NCBI RefSeq assembly: GCF_008085905.1
Contig: NZ_VSFF01000009.1
Location: 1 to 64,000, forward strand
Reading direction: 5' to 3'
Origin: Actinomadura syzygii
Lineage (GTDB): Bacteria; Actinomycetota; Actinomycetes; Streptosporangiales; Streptosporangiaceae
Length of the DNA stretch: 64,000 nt
Position 1 is the first letter of the stretch. Every line of letters begins with the position of its first letter. Shown piece after piece: positions 50,104 to 59,692 of the stretch. The notes beneath the pieces are model-generated. The model did no database searches. It was not told where the DNA came from and worked only from the letters and a program-made list of their open reading frames with translations. A program made the translations under genes and the position numbers.

Positions 50104-50720
50104 GCGCGCGCGACGAGATCCTCCGCCGGATCGAGCGGGTGACGCCGACACGTCCGGCCGCCGAGGTCGCCGCGGCCTACGAGCGGATCGACCGCGCGTA
50201 CCGGCGGCGGCACCACGAGGGCGACGTCATCGGCCTGTTCGCGGAGCGGGTCGCCGACTACCGCGCGACCGTGCTGCGCGTCGCGCCGTCCGGCTTGCCG
50301 GGGGCGGTCGCGGAGCGGCTCGCCGCGCGGCCCGGTTCGTACGGGGTCCCGTCCGACCTGCCGCCGGAGTGGGTGTCCGAGGTGAGCGCGCCGCTCGTCC
50401 GCGACCCTTCGGTCGCCGCTCTGGACGGCCTCGCGGGCGCGGTCACCGGCTGCGCGGTCGCGATCGCCGAGACGGGGACGATCGTCCTGGACCACGGCGC
50501 CGCGCAGGGCCCGCGCGCGCTGTCGCTCGTCCCCGACTACCACCTGATCGTGGTGCGGGCGGAGCAGATCGCCCCGGACGTGCCGGACGCGCTGGCGCGG
50601 CTCGCCCCGGTCCGGCCGCTGACGTTCGTGTCCGGGCCGTCCGCGACGAGCGACATCGAACTGTCGCGGGTGGAGGGCGTGCACGGCCCGCGCACGCTCG
50701 AAGTGCTGGTCGTCGCGTGA
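50100..50720 (+). CDS. lutC: Lactate utilisation protein LutC (LUD domain)
   Basis: A 206-residue LUD-domain protein: RDEILRRIERVTPTRP at the start, RVADYRATVLRVAPSGL, LDGLAGAVTGCAVAIAETGTIVLDHGAAQGPRALSLVPDYHLIVVRAEQI and the C-terminal SGPSATSDIELSRVEGVHGPRTLEVLVV, all typical of LutC/YkgG. It completes the LutABC complex. GTG 50100 overlaps the lutB stop, and its own stop overlaps the GTG of rhaB, so four genes were cotranscribed. The gene is complete. Confidence 0.94.
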   Translation: MSARDEILRRIERVTPTRPAAEVAAAYERIDRAYRRRHHEGDVIGLFAERVADYRATVLRVAPSGLPGAVAERLAARPGSYGVPSDLPPEWVSEVSAPLVRDPSVAALDGLAGAVTGCAVAIAETGTIVLDHGAAQGPRALSLVPDYHLIVVRAEQIAPDVPDALARLAPVRPLTFVSGPSATSDIELSRVEGVHGPRTLEVLVVA

Positions 50721-51875
50721 GCGAGGCGAGTTTCGCGGCCGTCGACCTCGGCGCGTCCAGCGGGCGGGTGATGACGGCGCGCGTCGGGCCCGGCACGCTG
50801 GAGCTGGCGGAGGTCCGCCGCTTCCCGAACCGTCCGGTGCGGGTGAACGGCACCCTGTACTGGGACGTCCTCGGCCTGTACGGGAACGTGCTGGACGGGC
50901 TGCGCTCCGCGCCGTCCGGCCTCGCCTCGGTCGGCGTCGACTCGTGGGCCGTCGACTACGGGCTGCTGGACGGGGACGGCGCGCTGCTCGGCAACCCCGT
51001 CCACTACCGCGACCCGCGCACCGACGGCGTGCTGGAGCGGATCCGCGCGGAGGTGGGCGACGACCTCCTCTACCAGGCGTCGGGCATGCAGTTCCTCCCG
51101 TTCAACACGATCTACCAGCTCGCCGCGGACGACCTGTCGCGAGCGCGCACCCTTCTCCTCATCCCCGACCTGATCGCGGACTGGCTCACCGGGGAGATCG
51201 GCGCCGAGCGGACGAACGCGTCCACGACGGGGCTCCTCGACGTCCGCACCGGCACGTGGTCGAGCGACCTCCTGTCCCGCCTCGGCCTCCCCGCCGGGAT
51301 CCTGCCGCCGCTGCGCGAGCCGGGCTCCCCGGTCGGCGTCCTGCGCCCGGACGTCGCCGCCGAGACCGGCCGCCCCGGCCTGCCGGTCGTCGCCGTCGGG
51401 TCGCACGACACGGCGTCGGCGGTCGCCGCCGTCCCCGCCGCCACCGACCGGTTCGCCCGCCCGCATCGCCGCGCACTGCCGCCGCCGCGGCCTCCCCGCG
51501 CCGGAGGGACGCGCCGCGACCGTCCGGTGCGTCCTGGACAGCCTCGCCCTCGCGCACCGCGCCGCGATCCGGCAGGCGTCGGCGCTGTCCGGACGGGACG
51601 TCGACGTCGTCCACCTGGTGGGCGGCGGCAGCCGCAACGACCTGCTCTGCCGGCTCACCGCCGACGCGTGCGGCCTCCCCGTCGTGGCCGGGCCGGTCGA
51701 GGCGACCGCGCTCGGAAACGTGCTGGCCCAGGCCCGCGCGCACGGCGCGGCGGGCGGCCTCGCGGAGTCGCGGGCGCTGGTCGCCGCGACGCAGCCGCTG
51801 CGCCGCTTCGTCCCGTCCGGCGACGCGGACCGCTGGGACGGGGCCGCCGCCCTCCTCGCCTCCCCGGCGCGGTGA
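50717..51875 (+). pseudogene. rhaB: Rhamnulokinase with internal deletion and frameshift
   Basis: FGGY-family rhamnulokinase remains. The N-terminal part is intact: SEASFAAVDLGASSGRVMTARV, LYWDVLGLYGNVLDGLR, VGVDSWAVDYGLLD, GMQFLPFNTIYQLAADD and LPVVAVGSHDTASAVAAVPAATDRFA. At about 51458 the frame shifts and the text resumes with ARIAAHCRRRGLPAPEGRAATVRCVLDSLALAHRAAIR, VDVVHLVGGGSRNDLLCRLTADACGLPVVAGPVEATALGN and the true C-terminus. About 95 residues normally found between (the SSGTWSL-type strand and following helices) are missing, and a GCCC string repeated at the junction could have mediated the loss. With about 386 codons left it should be inactive. GTG 50717 overlaps the lutC stop. Confidence 0.9.
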
Positions 51876-51983
51876 AGCGGACCGGGGGCGACCACTCGGC
51901 CATGTGTCCACCTGTGGCCGTATCGGCGCGCTCCGAGGTCGGCGGCGGGGCCCGGCGGCCCCCGCGCTGGCGAGGGAGAAGGC

Positions 51984-52005
51984 GCGTCCGCAGGTCAGCG
52001 GACGC
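51984..52005 (+). terminator. Hairpin after the lutABC-rhaB operon
   Basis: GCGTCCGC (51984-51991) pairs with GCGGACGC (51998-52005) around a 6-nt loop, 109 bp after the rhaB stop. Confidence 0.4.
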
Positions 52006-52158
52006 ATGTTACGGCTCGGGGACGGTTTACCTTCTTGAGGTTGACATGGGGCGTGCGACGACGCTTGATAACAGGGAACAACACGGTGAGTCAGCACGGT
52101 GCCGGAGAGACCGCCCGTCGGAGTGACGCACGGCGCGGGGCGTGTTGCCCCCGCCCTA

Positions 52159-52186
52159 TTGACGTTCGACCCGATAGGGTGAATTT
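52159..52186 (+). promoter_or_regulatory. Possible promoter of the LAL regulator
   Basis: TTGACG (52159-52164) is a good -35; a 16-bp spacer leads to GAATTT (52181-52186), a weak -10. The gene starts 72 bp downstream. CCTATT-type symmetry around CCGATAGG nearby may be incidental. Confidence 0.3.
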
Positions 52187-52257
52187 CGCCAAAAGTCTCA
52201 TGAACATCTACACAGAAGCATGATCACGGCGTATCGGCCGCCTGTCACTGTTGGGGT

Positions 52258-55224
52258 GTGGACATGGAGGGTCGTGCGGCCCGCGACGCCGGGACCCGTC
52301 CCGGCAACGCTCCGCTCGTCGGGCGACGGGACGCGCTGGAGGAGATCGGCCGCGTCCTGGACGCCGCCGAGGACGGCTACGGCTTCCTCGCGGTCGTCGG
52401 TGAGCCGGGCGCGGGCAAGACGCGGCTGCTGAACGAGCTGGCGGACGCCGCGACCGCGCGCAAGCTGACCTACGTCGCGGGCCGGGCCGCCGAGTTCGAG
52501 CAGGAGATGCCGTTCGGCGCCGTGGTCGACGCGCTGGACGACCACCTCGAAGAGCACACGCCCGAGTTGTCGCCCGCCGCGCTGCGGCTGCTCGGCACCG
52601 TGTTCCCCGCGCTCGCCGACCTCACCGACCATCCCCCGGCCGCCGCGTCGCCCGACTCGGGGGTGGCCCGCTACCAGTTGCACCGGACCGTCCGGCACGC
52701 GCTGGAGGAACTGGCCGACCCGCACGGCCTCGTGTTGATCCTGGACGACCTGCACTGGGCAGACGACGCGACGATCGAGCTGCTGGACCACCTCGTCCGG
52801 CACCCGCCGCGCGCCCGCGTGCTGATCTCGGTGGCCTACCGGCCCGCGCAGGCGTCGCCGCGGCTGGCGGCGCTGGTGGATGCGGCCGGGCCGCAGGGCG
52901 TGCGGGTGACGGTCGACCCGCTCACGCAGAGCGAGGTGGAGGAGTTCCTCGGCCCGGAGGTGACCCCGGCCCGCTGCGAGGCGCTGTTCAAGGCCAGCGG
53001 CGGCAACCCGTTCTACCTGGAGGCCCTGTCGAAGATGGGCGACGGGGGCATGCCCGCGGGCGCGGGCCCCGACCGGCAGGGCTGGGGCCGGGGCGTGGCG
53101 AACCTGACCGAGCTGCCGCCCGCCGTGCGCGCCGCGCTGCAGGTGGAACTGAGCGCACTCCCGGCCGAGGCGCTGCGGATGGCGCGCGGCGCCGCCGTCG
53201 CCGCCGACGTGTTCGAGCCCGCGCTCGCCGCCGTCGCCGCCGAGATGGAGCAGGGCGCCGCGCTCACCGCCCTGGACGTGCTGACCGGTCATGACGTGGT
53301 ACGTCCGGCGCCGGGCGGACGGTTCAGGTTCCGACATCCGCTGGTGCGGCACGTCGCCTACGCCTCCACGGCGGCGGGCTGGCGGATCGCCGCGCACTCG
53401 CGGGTGTCGTCGCGGCTGGCCGAGCTGGGCGCGCCCGCGGCCGTCCGCGCCCACCACGTGGTGCGGTCTGCGCGGTTCGGCGACCGGGAGGCGATCCGCA
53501 CGCTGGTGGAGGCGGCGCGGGTCGTCGCCTACCAGGCGCCGGGCACCGCCGCGTACTGGCTGGAGGCCGCGCTCGACCTGATGCCCGACGGCGCCGACCC
53601 CGCCGCCAACGGCTCGCATCCCGACCGGGTCGAGCTGCTTCTCGAACTGGCGCACGTGCAGACCGTCTCTGGGCACGCCGAGGCGGGCCGCGAGACCGCC
53701 CGCACGCTGCTCGGGCTGCTGCCGCTGGACGACACCGTCCGCCGCGCCCGCGCCGTCGTGCTCTGCGCCATCGTCGAACGCCAGGTCGGCCGCATCCACG
53801 AGGCCCGCGCCCTCGTCCTGGACGAGCTGCGCCGCATCACCGACCGCCAGACCCCCGAAGCCGTGCTGCTGCGCATCCGGCTGGTCAACGACCGGATGCA
53901 GCGGATCGACACCCGGGGCTCGCAGGCCGTCCTCGACACCATCCCCGACAGCGCCCCCGGCTGGGGCCCGGGTCTGACGGCGGCGGTCGTGGCGATGCGC
54001 CCGATGGTGTCCTACGGGCGCGGCGAGGTGGAGGAGGCGATCGGCCACGCGACCAAGGCCGACCAGCTGTTCTCCGCCGCCGCCGACACCGACTTCGCCG
54101 ACTGCCTCGACAGCTTCGCGTGGCTGATCTTCGCCGAGTCGTTCCTCGGCATGTACGACAGCGCGCTGCGGCACGCCGAGCGGCTGGTGTCGATCACCCG
54201 CAAGACCGGCCAGACCTACACGCTCGGCTACATGCTGGCCGGGCAGTCCCGGATCCTGGCCTCGGTGGGGCGGATGGCCGAGGCCGCCGCCGTCGCCGAC
54301 GAGGCCGCCGCCGTGGGCCGCGAGCTGCGCTCGCAGGAGGTCCTGGCCTACGGGCTGATCCAGCAGTGCCTGACCGCGAGCTGGACCGGCGACCACGACC
54401 GCGCGCTGCGCGCGGGCGAGGAGGCCGTCGCCAACGACACCGGCTCGGGCGAGTGGTGGACCCACATGGCCCACGTCGCCCGCGCCATGGCGATGATCAA
54501 CGCGGGCCGGTCCGCGGAGGGCGCGGAGGCGCTGATCGCCGCGTGCGGCGACGGCACCCTCGGGCTCGACTTCGGCACCCTGGTCATCTGCGCCGAGACC
54601 CTCGCGTCGGTCCGCGCCGCCGAGGACGACCCGCCCGCAGACGGCCGCGACGCCGCCTACTGGGCCGGCATCGCCGACGCCATCGCCAACCCCGCCCTGC
54701 CCGGCGACGTCGGCCTCGCGCGGCTCGCCCACGCGCACGCGCTGCGCGCCGCCGACCCGGCCGCGTCCGCCGCGGCAGCCGCCGAGGCCGCCGAACTGCT
54801 GGCCAAAACCGGCCGCCGCCCGGACGCCGGACGCGCCGAACTCGCCGCCGGGCTCGCGCACGCCGCGACCGGCGACCGCACCGCCGCACGCGAACGCGTC
54901 CGCGCCGCCGCCGAGGTCTTCGAGGCCTGCGGGATGCGCGGGCTGCTCGCCCAGACCGTCCGGGAGCAGCGCCGGCTCGGCGTCCGCGTCGCGCCACCGG
55001 GCGGCTCACGTGCGAAAACGATCCGGCAGGAGACGCCGTACGGGCTGTCCCCGCGCGAGCACGAGATCGCTCAGCTCGTCGCCGAAGGGTGCAGCAACCA
55101 GCAGATCGCCGAGCGGCTCTACCTCAGCGTCCGCACCGTCGAAACCCACCTCTCACGGGTGTTCGCGAAGATCGGCGTCACGTCCCGGGTGGGCGTCGCG
55201 ACGGCGATGAACCGGACACCGTGA
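52258..55224 (+). CDS. LuxR-family transcriptional regulator with AAA ATPase (LAL type)
   Basis: A 988-residue LAL regulator. The N-terminal ATPase has Walker A VVGEPGAGKTRLL (K54), Walker B LVLILDDLHWADDATIELLDHL and the sensor-like VLISVAYRPAQASPRL. A long central helical repeat region (about 380-890) with TPR-like segments (AVADEAAAVGRELRSQEVLAYGLIQQC) probably binds ligand or protein. The C-terminal helix-turn-helix at about 929-985 is canonical: LSPREHEIAQLVAEGCSNQQIAERLYLSVRTVETHLSRVFAKIGVTSRVGV. Start GTG 52258 (ATG 52264 possible). It directly precedes the hydrolase-oxidoreductase pair with a 12-bp inverted repeat between, so these are its likely targets; that is inference. Confidence 0.92.
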   Translation: MDMEGRAARDAGTRPGNAPLVGRRDALEEIGRVLDAAEDGYGFLAVVGEPGAGKTRLLNELADAATARKLTYVAGRAAEFEQEMPFGAVVDALDDHLEEHTPELSPAALRLLGTVFPALADLTDHPPAAASPDSGVARYQLHRTVRHALEELADPHGLVLILDDLHWADDATIELLDHLVRHPPRARVLISVAYRPAQASPRLAALVDAAGPQGVRVTVDPLTQSEVEEFLGPEVTPARCEALFKASGGNPFYLEALSKMGDGGMPAGAGPDRQGWGRGVANLTELPPAVRAALQVELSALPAEALRMARGAAVAADVFEPALAAVAAEMEQGAALTALDVLTGHDVVRPAPGGRFRFRHPLVRHVAYASTAAGWRIAAHSRVSSRLAELGAPAAVRAHHVVRSARFGDREAIRTLVEAARVVAYQAPGTAAYWLEAALDLMPDGADPAANGSHPDRVELLLELAHVQTVSGHAEAGRETARTLLGLLPLDDTVRRARAVVLCAIVERQVGRIHEARALVLDELRRITDRQTPEAVLLRIRLVNDRMQRIDTRGSQAVLDTIPDSAPGWGPGLTAAVVAMRPMVSYGRGEVEEAIGHATKADQLFSAAADTDFADCLDSFAWLIFAESFLGMYDSALRHAERLVSITRKTGQTYTLGYMLAGQSRILASVGRMAEAAAVADEAAAVGRELRSQEVLAYGLIQQCLTASWTGDHDRALRAGEEAVANDTGSGEWWTHMAHVARAMAMINAGRSAEGAEALIAACGDGTLGLDFGTLVICAETLASVRAAEDDPPADGRDAAYWAGIADAIANPALPGDVGLARLAHAHALRAADPAASAAAAAEAAELLAKTGRRPDAGRAELAAGLAHAATGDRTAARERVRAAAEVFEACGMRGLLAQTVREQRRLGVRVAPPGGSRAKTIRQETPYGLSPREHEIAQLVAEGCSNQQIAERLYLSVRTVETHLSRVFAKIGVTSRVGVATAMNRTP

Positions 55225-55262
55225 ACCACCTGGGCTGATTCCGACTCTCATCTCACGTAGGT

Positions 55263-55303
55263 CCCGTACTTACGTGCCGTCCTGATGTTCTCGTAAGTAC
55301 GGG
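55263..55303. promoter_or_regulatory. 12-bp inverted repeat, probable operator or terminator
   Basis: CCCGTACTTACG (55263-55274) and CGTAAGTACGGG (55292-55303) are perfectly complementary with a 17-nt spacer. A second dyad, CACGTA with TACGTG, overlaps the left arm (about 55255-55276). The AT-rich GTACTTAC core is unlike the GC-rich terminators elsewhere in the window and lies 73-113 bp before the hydrolase start, favouring an operator. Confidence 0.55.
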
Positions 55304-55375
55304 TTCTCCACGATGCCGCGCTGATATCCGCGTTTGGCAAGGTTAGGGCGTCAGAGAGGGCCGGAGGGGATGACC

Positions 55376-56473
55376 ATGGGACAGCAACGGGGGATCGCGC
55401 GTTTCACACACGCGGGCGTCACCGACGCCGACATGTCCTCGCACCCCTTCGCGACCGAGGACGGGCTCGGCCTGAACCTGACCCGCTACCGCCGCGCCGA
55501 CTGCGACGACGTGGTCCTGCTGGTGCACGGCCTGACGACGTCCAGCGACATGTACATCATGCCGGAGCACGCCAACCTGGTGAACGTCCTGCACGACGCC
55601 GGGTTCGGCGACGTGTGGACGCTCGACTACCGGATGAGCGGCCGGTACCCCTACAACGCCGAGACGCAGCGCCACACCCTCGACGACATCGCCCTCTACG
55701 ACCATCCGGCGGCGCTCGCGGAGCTGCGCCGCCACGTCGGCGACCGGCGGATCCACGTGATCACGCACTGCCTCGGCGCGGTGTCGTTCTCGATGGCGGT
55801 GTTCGCCGGGACGGTCACCGGCATCGCCAGCCTGACGTGCAACAGCGTCTCGCTGGTGCCGCGCACGCCGCTCTGGTCGAAGATGAAGCTCGGCTACGGG
55901 CCGCCGCTGATGGAGTACCTCGTCGGACCGTGCCACCTCGACCCGCGCTACGGGATGGCGCCGCTGCTGACCCGCGGCTGGCTGCTCGCCAAGTCCGTCG
56001 GGCCGTTCCACCGCACGTGCGACGAGCCCGCGTGCCACATGCTGAGCTTCATGTGGGGCGGCGGAAAACCGATCTTCTCCCACGAGAAGATGTCGCCGGT
56101 CACCCACGGCCGGCTGCCCGACCTGTTCGGGGCATGCAACGTCAACTACTACCGGCACATCCTCAAGATGGTGCGGGCCGGACGCGCGGTGAAGTACGAC
56201 CGCCGCGACCCGCGGCACAAGGACCTGCCGGACGACTACCTCGCGAACGCCGCGGACGTCACGACGCCGATCCTGTTCCTCACCGGAGACCGCAACCACG
56301 TGTTCACCGACTCCAACATCGTCTGCTACCGACGGCTCGAAAGGGTCACGCCGGGCCTGCACGAGCTGGCGGTCCTGCCCGGGTACGGCCACCAGGACGC
56401 CTTCATGGGCGCGTACGTCGACACCGAGGTGTTCCCGCAGGTACTCGACTTCTTGAAGAGGAAGGCGGGCTAG
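55376..56473 (+). CDS. Alpha/beta hydrolase with apparent Cys nucleophile
   Basis: A 365-residue alpha/beta hydrolase. The oxyanion-hole region is VVLLVHGLTTSSDMY. The nucleophile elbow reads HVITHCLGAVSFSMAV, so the usual Ser is replaced by C132, as in polyhydroxyalkanoate synthases; D305 (LTGDRNHVFTD) and H339 (PGYGHQDAFMG) complete a triad. Family relatives occur fused to, or next to, GMC oxidoreductases of the cholesterol-oxidase type; here the two are separate, four bases apart. A lid-like stretch (about 190-260) contains several Cys/His (FHRTCDEPACHML). ATG 55376 has GGAGGGG six bases upstream; ATG 55370 would overlap the ribosome binding site. No signal peptide is seen. Confidence 0.85.
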   Translation: MGQQRGIARFTHAGVTDADMSSHPFATEDGLGLNLTRYRRADCDDVVLLVHGLTTSSDMYIMPEHANLVNVLHDAGFGDVWTLDYRMSGRYPYNAETQRHTLDDIALYDHPAALAELRRHVGDRRIHVITHCLGAVSFSMAVFAGTVTGIASLTCNSVSLVPRTPLWSKMKLGYGPPLMEYLVGPCHLDPRYGMAPLLTRGWLLAKSVGPFHRTCDEPACHMLSFMWGGGKPIFSHEKMSPVTHGRLPDLFGACNVNYYRHILKMVRAGRAVKYDRRDPRHKDLPDDYLANAADVTTPILFLTGDRNHVFTDSNIVCYRRLERVTPGLHELAVLPGYGHQDAFMGAYVDTEVFPQVLDFLKRKAG

Positions 56474-56477
56474 CGCC

Positions 56478-59048
<2,571 letters not shown>

Positions 59049-59081
59049 TCCGGGGCCGCGGCGTCGCGGGGGGCCGCGAAC

Positions 59082-59121
59082 GTGCAGGCCGAGGGAACTG
59101 CGGGGTGCTCTCGGCCTGCAC
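59082..59121. terminator. Bidirectional terminator
   Basis: GTGCAGGCCGAG (59082-59093) pairs perfectly with CTCGGCCTGCAC (59110-59121) over a 16-nt loop and is followed by CCTTTTCG. It lies between the convergent GMC and SRPBCC genes. Confidence 0.8.
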
Positions 59122-59178
59122 CCTTTTCGCCGGGGGTCGCGCGGGGGGTCGCGCGGCCTCCGGCCCTTTTGGCGGGGG

Positions 59179-59628
59179 TCAGATGTCGCCCGCGCTGCGG
59201 GCGGGGCAGTCGGGCGGGCAGTGCTCGGTGTGCGCGGGCAGCCAGCGGGTCAGCGACGACACCACCAGCCGGAACCAGACCCGCAGCAGCGGCCCGGTGC
59301 CGGGGACGAGCGGCTCGAACTCGGCCTTCCAGCGAAGGTGCGTGCCGTTGTCGCGGGCCTCCAGGTACACGTCGCACCGGTAGCGGCGGACGGGCAGCCC
59401 GGAAAGGGCGATGTAGGCGTAGTGCCCGTACGGCTCGTAGACGACGGTCTGCTCGACGGCGGGCCAGAGCTTCCTGACCGTGCCGACGCCGTAGGCGCTG
59501 GTGTCGCCCTTGCGGCCCTGCTTCGCCGGGATGGGCAGCTTGCACCACGCGCCCCACGCCTCGGGGACGACGAGGTGCCGGAACAGGTCTTCGGGCGTGG
59601 CGGTGGTCGTGGCGGTGGCCTGGAGCAT
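59179..59628 (-). CDS. SRPBCC (START/polyketide cyclase-like) family protein
   Basis: A 149-residue protein with the helix-grip fold pattern: ATATTTATPEDLFRHLVVPEAWGAWCKLPIPAKQG at the start, the central strands GVGTVRKLWPAVEQTVVYEPYGHYAYIALSGLPVRRYRCDVYLEARDNGTHLRWKAEFEPLVPG, and the long C-terminal helix GPLLRVWFRLVVSSLTRWL. The fold forms a cavity for hydrophobic ligands. The short tail carries two Cys in HCPPDCPARS. No operon partner. ATG 59628 lacks a ribosome binding site but has a -10 (TAGCGT) six bases upstream, so it is probably leaderless. Confidence 0.82.
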   Translation of the reverse strand: MLQATATTTATPEDLFRHLVVPEAWGAWCKLPIPAKQGRKGDTSAYGVGTVRKLWPAVEQTVVYEPYGHYAYIALSGLPVRRYRCDVYLEARDNGTHLRWKAEFEPLVPGTGPLLRVWFRLVVSSLTRWLPAHTEHCPPDCPARSAGDI

Positions 59629-59634
59629 CCCCGA

Positions 59635-59640
59635 ACGCTA
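59635..59640 (-). promoter_or_regulatory. -10 element of the SRPBCC gene
   Basis: TAGCGT on the minus strand, six bases before ATG 59628; no Shine-Dalgarno. Confidence 0.4.
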
Positions 59641-59692
59641 GCCAGCCGCGGGCGGCGGGCACAAGCGCCTTGACGGCACGTTCCGGGTGCGG

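Larger units (their letters stand above)
51876..52257. other. 382-bp spacer before the LAL regulator
   Basis: The first half holds an 8-bp hairpin (51984-52005). The second half is less GC-rich and holds a possible promoter (52159-52186) and leader. A 62-codon frame (52035-52223) is open, but its product has no recognisable feature and overlaps the promoter, so I do not call it. Confidence 0.6.

Noticed and set aside
52035..52223. 62-codon frame upstream of the LAL regulator
   Set aside because: TTG start, no ribosome binding site, no similarity to anything I know, and it overlaps the probable promoter.
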